The position numbers were made by a program, and so were the translations under genes. The notes beneath the pieces are model-generated. The model was not told where the DNA came from and did no database searches. It saw only the letters and a list, made by a program, of their open reading frames with translations. A DNA stretch of 10,622 nt from UMGS1387 sp045577475 (lineage in GTDB: Bacteria > Bacillota > Clostridia > Oscillospirales > CAG-382), in the NCBI GenBank assembly GCA_045577475.1, contig JAZNIM010000011.1, positions 1 through 10,622 of the forward strand, in the 5' to 3' direction. The stretch's first letter is position 1. Each line of letters opens with the position of its first letter. Below are positions 1 through 6,297 of the stretch, one piece after another.

Positions 1-1
1 T

Positions 2-3000
2 ACGCGAACAACAAAGGATGCCGTATATCTCATAGACGAGGAGTATATGGTAAACAAAAAAAATCCCGTTCCCTCGGGTTGGGATGCCGACAGACGAGGT
101 GCAAAAAATTCTCTTGAAAGAACCTACGGCACTTACCGCAGAATGGAAACAAGGGATGACGGTAAGTACCCTCTCATAATGTCGAGAAAATTCATGCCCA
201 TACGCAGTGGAAAAGCGTCCTTCAGACAGATCATAAGACTCCACCACGGAAGCGGCTTTAATATTGAATTTTACAACCTTGCAGACAATGCCGTTCTTAC
301 GGTTGAGCAGAAGGCTGACGGCTTTTACGTAAAGGACAAAAAAATCTGCGATGCACCTGCAGGCAGAGTTTACACGGTTTCGGTGGAATTCGACCTTGAT
401 AAAAAGACAGCCGAAATTGCGGTAAACGGTGCTTGCTGCACCATAGCAGCTCTTGATACCGACAGCCTTGCACGCCTTGTTCTCGGCTATAAGGAAGGCT
501 CTGTGGGTTACACCGAGCTTATAAACACCTTCCTTTTCATAAACTATCTTGTTTGCGATGAATGTTTTGTTCACGCCGAAGGTGATATGCCCTATAACTG
601 GACAAACAACTGCGACGACGGCTGCAGTGCAAAAATCAGCTACTATCACGAAGGTCAGTCCTTCTATAACTACGTGCTGACGGCAAAGAAGGGCAAGACA
701 GCCGCCGTTTCCCATGCCTTCCCCAAAACAGGCGGAGTGGTTTGCTTTGAGCTTAAATATCTGACGGTAAACGAGGACGGAGAAGGAGTAAGAGTGAGCC
801 TTACTAACGAAGGCAAGGAGTGTGTGACGGTTCTTGATAACGGTGCAGCCTCAAAAACCGTGGACGGTACTGTTTTGCGTCAGCATCACCCCTATGTATG
901 GCAGACTCTCCGAATTGAAGCCGACACAAAAACAGGTAAGGCACTTGTAAAGCATAACGGTAAAAAGTGCACATATATCGACTTTGTAATTCCTTGCGAC
1001 GGCTTTGACGGTATTTCCATAAGCTATATGCCTTCCTTTGACGGCGTGATGAAATTCACCGATATCTTTGTATTTGAAATACAGCCCGAACCCGAGGACT
1101 ATCCAAAAGAGCCGGTACTTCCCACAAAGCGTGATGACGTTTACACGGGTATGAATATCTGTTCACTTTGGAGAACAGGCTCACACTACGGTTGGGATAA
1201 CATAAGCTGCTTTAACGACAACATCACATATATGGGCTTTTACGACGAAGGTCTGCCTGAGGTTGCCGATTGGGAAATCAAGTGGATGAAGGAGCACGGT
1301 CTTGACTGCGAATTCTACTGCTGGTACGCAAATCAGAGAACAGCTCCCATGTATGACACTCACATCTGTGATGCACTTCATGACGGTCACTTTAACGCAA
1401 AGTACGGCGATATGATGAACTTTGCAATTATCTGGGAAGCTATGAACTGCGTACATCCCGAAAGCGTTGAACAGTTCAATAAATTCTATATTCCCTACTG
1501 GAGCGACTACTACTTCTCAGACCCCAGATATTTTCAGATTGACGGTGTTGCAATTATGGCAGTATTCGGAGTGCACAGACTCTTGCAGGACTTCGGAAAT
1601 GCCGAAAACGTACGTGCATGCTTTGAGGCTCTGCGTGAAGAAGTAAAACGCCTTGGCTACCGTGACCTTGCAGTTATTGCAAACATACTTCCCACAGAGG
1701 AATCACAAAAGGCGGGTATCGACGGAGCATACACCTACAACTGGGGACACTACAGCTTTGATGCAGACTATACAAAAGGCCGCATAAAGGCACAGCTTGC
1801 AAACAAGCAGTACGGCCACGTTGTACCAACAGTTGCAGTAGGCTATAACGACTGTGCTTGGCGTGAGGTTGACCGCTATCCCATGATGACGCTTTCCGAT
1901 ATGGAAGAACTATTACACTGGATGAGGGATGATGTTCTCGCTTCCTACAAGGATGAAGACGAAGCTTGGAAGAAAAAGCTTCTCATGTTCGCAACATGGA
2001 ACGAGTACGGAGAAGGAACATATATGTGTCCTGCAAACCTCAACGGCTTTGGCTATCTTAACGAAATGAGAAAAATAGCAACCGTTGAAGGGGACTGCTA
2101 TGAGTCGGACAGACCGTCGCAGAAAGTGTTAGACAGACTTGGATACCTGCATCCCAAGGGAAGAACTGCGCTTCACTGTCCGCAGCTGGTGCATGGTAAA
2201 CTTCCCACAGGCGTGCTTCATGAAATACGCTTTACTTCGGAAGATGACATTAAGGGATGGAACACCGACAACCTTTCCATACGCTTTGAAAACGGCATGA
2301 TGAAGGGTGACGCCACAGGAAACGACCCCAAACTTGAAATTGTGCTTGACACAGAGCTTAATACAAGTAAAATTGCCGGCATTGAGGTTATGATGCGTTC
2401 AAAGGCAGACAGTGATGATGCTTCAAAAGCAAATCCCGCAACATCTCCTTGGCAGATTTACTTTGCAACGGAGGAATACCCCGATTATGACCAGTACAGA
2501 ACGCTTGACCGCACAGATGCCACAGCCGAAAACGGCGCTGCCATAACACGCGGAAAAGGTAAACCCGGCTGGAACGGCAAGCTTACAAAGCTGAGAATTG
2601 ACCCCACATCAAACCTCGGTGCATTTGAATTTGAATACATTAAGTTCCTGTATTTTGAAGAGCCCGAAATTGAAACCTACATTAACGGCAAGGAATATAA
2701 TCCGCATCATCCTTCAAAGCTTGAGGACGGAGAATATTACGTTATCTTCGAGCCTACACGTGATTTCCACCTGCTTTCAAATCTCTACTACGAATGGGAC
2801 AACGATGAAAGAACATTGAAGATAGAATGTGACGGCAAGGTTTCTTACTGGACGGAAAATAAGGATACCGTTATCATTGACGGCAAACAGGTAAAGCTCC
2901 AAAAGCCGTTGGAATTCTTTGACAACCTTCCTTACCTTCCCATGACACAGTTCCTCCTTGCCACAGGCTACAAGGTTGAAGCAAAAGGAAGCAAAATTGA

Positions 3001-3016
3001 AATTATTACTGAGTAA
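2..3016 (+). CDS. GH99-like/WbsX-type multidomain glycan-active protein, copy 1 of 3 (5' end outside window)
   Basis: First of three tandem paralogues. The reading frame is open from position 2. The first in-frame ATG is at 47, but the 15 codons before it read TRTTKDAVYLIDEEY, which aligns with the N-termini of the other two copies (DTRETKSAVYLIDE, DTRVTKSAVYLIDE). The true start is therefore about four codons left of the window, giving about 1,008 residues like its siblings. In order I see two LamG/concanavalin-like beta-sandwich segments, a PEPEDYP linker, a GH99-like/WbsX domain opening with TGMNICSLWRTG and carrying TWNEYGEGTY near 1994-2023, a CBM-like beta-sandwich (LRIDPTSNLGAFEFEYIKF), and a C-terminal stalk-like domain. 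In GH99 the two catalytic glutamates lie three residues apart in this type of motif; both are present here. Compared with copies 2 and 3 it has one extra Glu codon (1865-1867) in the VAWRVDRHP motif and Tyr for His. No signal peptide is visible. Glycan hydrolysis or transfer is inferred; the substrate is unknown. Confidence 0.85.
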   Translation, partial: TRTTKDAVYLIDEEYMVNKKNPVPSGWDADRRGAKNSLERTYGTYRRMETRDDGKYPLIMSRKFMPIRSGKASFRQIIRLHHGSGFNIEFYNLADNAVLTVEQKADGFYVKDKKICDAPAGRVYTVSVEFDLDKKTAEIAVNGACCTIAALDTDSLARLVLGYKEGSVGYTELINTFLFINYLVCDECFVHAEGDMPYNWTNNCDDGCSAKISYYHEGQSFYNYVLTAKKGKTAAVSHAFPKTGGVVCFELKYLTVNEDGEGVRVSLTNEGKECVTVLDNGAASKTVDGTVLRQHHPYVWQTLRIEADTKTGKALVKHNGKKCTYIDFVIPCDGFDGISISYMPSFDGVMKFTDIFVFEIQPEPEDYPKEPVLPTKRDDVYTGMNICSLWRTGSHYGWDNISCFNDNITYMGFYDEGLPEVADWEIKWMKEHGLDCEFYCWYANQRTAPMYDTHICDALHDGHFNAKYGDMMNFAIIWEAMNCVHPESVEQFNKFYIPYWSDYYFSDPRYFQIDGVAIMAVFGVHRLLQDFGNAENVRACFEALREEVKRLGYRDLAVIANILPTEESQKAGIDGAYTYNWGHYSFDADYTKGRIKAQLANKQYGHVVPTVAVGYNDCAWREVDRYPMMTLSDMEELLHWMRDDVLASYKDEDEAWKKKLLMFATWNEYGEGTYMCPANLNGFGYLNEMRKIATVEGDCYESDRPSQKVLDRLGYLHPKGRTALHCPQLVHGKLPTGVLHEIRFTSEDDIKGWNTDNLSIRFENGMMKGDATGNDPKLEIVLDTELNTSKIAGIEVMMRSKADSDDASKANPATSPWQIYFATEEYPDYDQYRTLDRTDATAENGAAITRGKGKPGWNGKLTKLRIDPTSNLGAFEFEYIKFLYFEEPEIETYINGKEYNPHHPSKLEDGEYYVIFEPTRDFHLLSNLYYEWDNDERTLKIECDGKVSYWTENKDTVIIDGKQVKLQKPLEFFDNLPYLPMTQFLLATGYKVEAKGSKIEIITE

Positions 3017-3049
3017 GATATTCTGTCTTTTTAAGATACTTTAATGTTT

Positions 3050-3090
3050 GGCAAGGCGGATTTCGGAGCCTGCTGACGGCAAAACTCCCC
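3050..3090. other. GC-rich, foldable patch in the gap after copy 1
   Basis: In an otherwise very AT-rich 235-bp gap, this short stretch is GC-rich and can fold: GGAGCC (3065-3070) against GGC (3078-3080) and CTCC (3085-3088), with AAAA bulged. No T-run follows on the plus strand, so it is not a convincing intrinsic terminator for copy 1. It could be a relic, a weak attenuating structure, or a copy of a dispersed intergenic repeat. From this sequence alone I cannot tell which. Confidence 0.25.
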
Positions 3091-3142
3091 AAAGAAACAC
3101 CTTGTAACTAAAAAATTGAAGCAAAAAAATGTACAAAACAAG

Positions 3143-3216
3143 CATATTGTATCTAAAATGATAAAAAATGTATCAAAATCTCTATTTACAAAAAAAACGA
3201 TATACTGTACAATATG
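3143..3216. repeat. Separated 9-bp inverted repeat (CATATTGTA / TACAATATG) around the copy 2 promoter
   Basis: CATATTGTA at 3143-3151 is the exact reverse complement of TACAATATG at 3208-3216, with starts 65 bp apart. The right arm contains the -10 box TACAAT. Between the arms lie two direct TGTATC hexamers, at 3148-3153 and 3169-3174, 21 bp apart, which is two helical turns. This could be a pair of regulator sites able to loop, but AT-rich DNA produces such matches by chance, so support is modest. Confidence 0.3.
3185..3213 (+). promoter_or_regulatory. SigA-type promoter for copies 2 and 3
   Basis: TTTACA (3185-3190) and TACAAT (3208-3213) are separated by exactly 17 bp, each one mismatch from the consensus TTGACA and TATAAT. 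The expected start point is near 3220, leaving a leader of about 32 nt before the ATG at 3252. It lies in the only long intergenic gap of the array, so copies 2 and 3 probably form a transcription unit that can be expressed independently of copy 1. A weaker alternative, TTGTAT at 3147 with TATCAA at 3171, fits the consensus less well. Confidence 0.7.
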
Positions 3217-3218
3217 TC
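3199..3218. promoter_or_regulatory. Candidate operator: 20-bp near-palindrome over the -10 box
   Basis: The 20 bases centred between 3208 and 3209 (core ATACTGT/ACAATAT) pair at 8 of 10 symmetric positions; the mismatches are 3201/3216 and 3205/3212. The element covers the whole -10 box, where a bound repressor would block polymerase. Two-fold symmetry fits a dimeric regulator such as a GntR-, LacI- or TetR-type protein, but no regulator gene lies in the window, so the family is unassigned. Confidence 0.35.
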
Positions 3219-3235
3219 AAAAAAACATATAAATC

Positions 3236-3242
3236 AAAGGAG
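3236..3242 (+). promoter_or_regulatory. Ribosome-binding site of copy 2
   Basis: AAAGGAG lies 9 nt upstream of the ATG at 3252. It fixes that start and agrees with the alignment of the copy 2 N-terminus to copy 3. Confidence 0.85.
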
Positions 3243-3251
3243 AAAAAGTAA

Positions 3252-6200
3252 ATGATAATTGATACAAGAGAAACAAAAAGTGCGGTTTATCTCATAGATG
3301 AACGCTTTCCAAGAACCCATAAACACCCCGTCCCCTCAGGCTGGGATAAGGATAACAGAGGTGCAAAGGACCCCTTTGAAAAGCTGTGGGGCCGCGGAGG
3401 AAAGCTAGAAACAAGCGATGAAGGAAAATATCCTCTCATACTGTCAAGAAGATTTATGCCCGTAAGAGAAGGCAAGGCATCCTTCCACCACATTGTGGAA
3501 ATGATTTCGGGCGACGGCTTCTTCCTTGAATTCTATAATATTGCCGAGGAAAGCGTTTTGTGCCTTACTCAGAAGGACGGCATACTTTGCTGCGGCAATA
3601 CAAAGCTGGGTGCATTTAATGAACAGAGAAAATACGCTATAGGCATAGAATTTGACCTTGACGAAAATAGCGCACTCATCACCCTTGACGGCAAGGCTTG
3701 TGCAACACTTCCCCTCAAAGCGGATAACCTTGCAAGACTTAAAACAGGCTATAAGGCGGGAAGCACAGGAGGCTGTGTTATTGTCCGCACCATTCTTACA
3801 ATAAACTACCTTGTGTGCGATAAGGACTACGTACATACCGACACAGACCTTCCCCATAACTGGATAAAACTTTGCGAGGACGGCTGCAGTGCAGGTATTA
3901 AATACTACAGCGAAGGTCAGGGGTTTTTCACCTATAGACTTGATGCAAAGTGCGGAAAAACCGCCAAGGCTGTCCGTCCCTTTAAGGCACAGAGCGGAAA
4001 AATTCGCTTTGAGCTTAAATACCTCACCGTAAAGGACAGCGGAGAAAACGTAAAAATCTCTTTGACTTCAGGTGAAAATGAAGTTCTCTCCCTTTACGAT
4101 AACGGCACCAAGCTGTATTCAAAGGATGTTTGTTCTCTTCGTCAGCATCACCCCTATGTATGGCAGACTCTTCGTGTTGAAGCAGATACCGATGCAAGCA
4201 AAGCCGTTATCAAGCTCAACGGAAAAAAATGCGGTGAGGTTGACTTTGACTTAAAGGCTGATATTCTCGACGGTCTTTCAATTGCATATACACCCGACTA
4301 TGACGGCTATATGAGATTTGCAGACGTAATAGTTTACGAAATTCAGCCCGAGCCCGAGGATTATCCAAAGCCTCCCGTAATGCCCGAAAGAAAGCCCGAT
4401 TACTATACAGGTATGAATATCTGCTCACTGTGGCGTACAGGCTCACATTGGGGCTGGGATCCCATCAGTAACTTCCACGACAACCAGACATACCTCGGTA
4501 CATATGACGAAGGTATCACGGAAGTGTCCGACTGGGAAATCAAATGGATGGCAGAGCACGGACTTGACTGCGAATTTTACTGCTGGTACGCAAATCAGAA
4601 GACAGCGCCCATGTTTGACACCCACCTTTGCGATGCACTCCACGACGGACATTTCCATGCAAAGTACGGCGATAAGGTTAAGTTTGCTATTATCTGGGAG
4701 GCAATGAACTGCGTACATCCCGAAACCGTTGAGCAGTTCAAGAAGTACTACATTCCCCTTTGGATTGACTACTACTTCTCGGATGAAAGATACTTCAGCA
4801 TTGACGGTGTTGCAATCCTTGCAGTATTCGGCGTGCAAAATCTTATCAAAGATTTCGGAAGCGAAGAAAATGTTCATGAATGCTTTGAAGCACTTCGTGA
4901 AGCTGTTAAAAAGATAGGCTACCGCGACCTTTGTGTAATGGCAAATGTTGCTCCCTCACAAAGCTCATATAAGGCAGGCATCAACGCTTCCTATACATAC
5001 AGCTGGGGACATTTCGGCTACAGCGCCGACCATAACATTAACAGCAACAAGGGAAGAATGGTAAGAAAAGAAAGTGAAAATGTGCATGTTGTTCCCACCC
5101 TTGCAGTTGGTTATAACGACGTTGCATGGCGTGTTGACCGTCACCCCATGATGACATGTGAGGATATGGGAAAAACCCTCAGTTGGATAACAGACGAGGC
5201 TCTTGCGGGATATAAGGATAAGGACGAAGAATGGAAGAGAAAGTTCTTTATGCTTGCCACCTGGAACGAGTACGGCGAGGGAACATATATCTGTCCTGCA
5301 AATCTCAACGGCTTCGGCTATCTCAATGAGCTGAGAAAAGCAGTTACCGTAAACGGCGACAGCTATGAGTCCGAAAGACCGTCACAGAAGGTGCTTGACA
5401 GACTTGGATATTTGCACCCCAAGGGAAGAACACTTCTTTATACCCCTCAGCTTGTAAAGCCGGATGCACCCGAAAAGGTTGTAGGCGAAATGAAAATCCA
5501 AAGTCAGGCTGACGTTGACAAGTGGAGTACTGACAATCTGAAGGTACGCTTTGAGGACGGCATGATGAAGGGGGAAGGTACCGCATTCGATCCCAAGATA
5601 CAAATTGATGTTGACATTGATGCTAATGAGGTTGCAGGTCTTGAGGTAAAACTCCGTTCTGTTGAAGGCGGAAATGACGCTTCAAAGGCAAATCCCTTGC
5701 ACTCTCCCTTTATTGTGTTCTTTGCAACAGAGGACTCACCCGAGTTTTCCGAATCAAAGAAGCTGGCAAAAATGGCAGACGGCAGAAACGATGCGGCAAT
5801 AATGCTTGGAAGCACTGTTCCCGAATGGAAGGGTAAAGTAACAAAAATCAGAATAGACCCCACCGATAACATAGGTGCTTTTGAATTTGAATATGTTAAG
5901 CTTCTTGCATGGGACAAGACTCCCGTAGTCACCTATATAGACGACAGGAAATATAACAGTCACTATCCGTCAAAGGTTGAGGACGGCACACCTTATGTGC
6001 TCTTTGAGGCACAGCGTGACTTCCACCTTCTGACAAACCTTTACTACGAGTGGGACAACGACGAAAGAACACTTATGATAGAGTGTGACGGTAAGGTTTC
6101 CTACTGGAAAGAAAACAGCGATGTTGTTAAATTCGACGGCGAGGAAATAAAGCTGAAAAAGCCGCTTGAATTCTACGACAACCTGCCTTATATGCCCCTT

Positions 6201-6272
6201 GATGTATTCTGCCTTGTTACAGGCTATAAGTACACGGTAAACGACAGCCGTTTTGACATTATCACAAAATAA
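3252..6272 (+). CDS. GH99-like/WbsX-type multidomain glycan-active protein, copy 2 of 3
   Basis: A complete 1,006-residue protein, the best reference for the family here. Approximate layout: conserved tag (DTRETKSAVYLIDE, HPVPSGWD) 4-32; LamG/concanavalin-like segment 65-190; second such segment 215-367; linker PEPEDYP 366-372; GH99-like/WbsX barrel 386-726; CBM-like beta-sandwich 744-888 ending RIDPTDNIGAFEFEYVKLL; stalk-like (copper-amine-oxidase-N-like) domain 892-1006. In the barrel, W671-N-E-Y-G-E-G-T-Y679 provides Glu673 and Glu676, with the spacing of the GH99 catalytic pair, and GYNDVAWRVDRHP resembles the WbsX segment that carries an Asp-Asn and an Arg. The N-terminus has no hydrophobic stretch. 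I count 22 cysteines, unusual for an exported clostridial enzyme, so a cytoplasmic location is inferred. Over the 69 residues starting TGMNICSLWR it matches copy 1 at 57 positions. It has its own promoter and RBS and is followed 25 bp later by copy 3. Glycoside hydrolase is more likely than glycosyltransferase, but unproven. Confidence 0.9.
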   Translation: MIIDTRETKSAVYLIDERFPRTHKHPVPSGWDKDNRGAKDPFEKLWGRGGKLETSDEGKYPLILSRRFMPVREGKASFHHIVEMISGDGFFLEFYNIAEESVLCLTQKDGILCCGNTKLGAFNEQRKYAIGIEFDLDENSALITLDGKACATLPLKADNLARLKTGYKAGSTGGCVIVRTILTINYLVCDKDYVHTDTDLPHNWIKLCEDGCSAGIKYYSEGQGFFTYRLDAKCGKTAKAVRPFKAQSGKIRFELKYLTVKDSGENVKISLTSGENEVLSLYDNGTKLYSKDVCSLRQHHPYVWQTLRVEADTDASKAVIKLNGKKCGEVDFDLKADILDGLSIAYTPDYDGYMRFADVIVYEIQPEPEDYPKPPVMPERKPDYYTGMNICSLWRTGSHWGWDPISNFHDNQTYLGTYDEGITEVSDWEIKWMAEHGLDCEFYCWYANQKTAPMFDTHLCDALHDGHFHAKYGDKVKFAIIWEAMNCVHPETVEQFKKYYIPLWIDYYFSDERYFSIDGVAILAVFGVQNLIKDFGSEENVHECFEALREAVKKIGYRDLCVMANVAPSQSSYKAGINASYTYSWGHFGYSADHNINSNKGRMVRKESENVHVVPTLAVGYNDVAWRVDRHPMMTCEDMGKTLSWITDEALAGYKDKDEEWKRKFFMLATWNEYGEGTYICPANLNGFGYLNELRKAVTVNGDSYESERPSQKVLDRLGYLHPKGRTLLYTPQLVKPDAPEKVVGEMKIQSQADVDKWSTDNLKVRFEDGMMKGEGTAFDPKIQIDVDIDANEVAGLEVKLRSVEGGNDASKANPLHSPFIVFFATEDSPEFSESKKLAKMADGRNDAAIMLGSTVPEWKGKVTKIRIDPTDNIGAFEFEYVKLLAWDKTPVVTYIDDRKYNSHYPSKVEDGTPYVLFEAQRDFHLLTNLYYEWDNDERTLMIECDGKVSYWKENSDVVKFDGEEIKLKKPLEFYDNLPYMPLDVFCLVTGYKYTVNDSRFDIITK

Positions 6273-6278
6273 AACCCC

Positions 6279-6296
6279 GTAAAAGGAGGATTTTAC
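6279..6296 (+). promoter_or_regulatory. Ribosome-binding site of copy 3 within a hairpin loop
   Basis: GTAAAA (6279-6284) and TTTTAC (6291-6296) are perfect reverse complements flanking the loop GGAGGA (6285-6290), the core of the Shine-Dalgarno AAAGGAGG (6282-6289). The ATG follows at 6298. The Shine-Dalgarno fixes the start. The AU-rich stem is weak, so the structure may present the site in the loop, tune translation, or be incidental. Confidence 0.75.
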
Positions 6297-6297
6297 C

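Noticed and set aside
47..49. ATG at 47 as the start of copy 1.
   Set aside because: The in-frame codons upstream encode the N-terminal tag conserved in copies 2 and 3, and no good Shine-Dalgarno is suitably spaced before it.
3017..3090. Intrinsic terminator for copy 1.
   Set aside because: The only foldable stretch lacks a following T-run, and the CTTTTTAA near 3027 has no preceding stem. Readthrough into copy 2 cannot be excluded.
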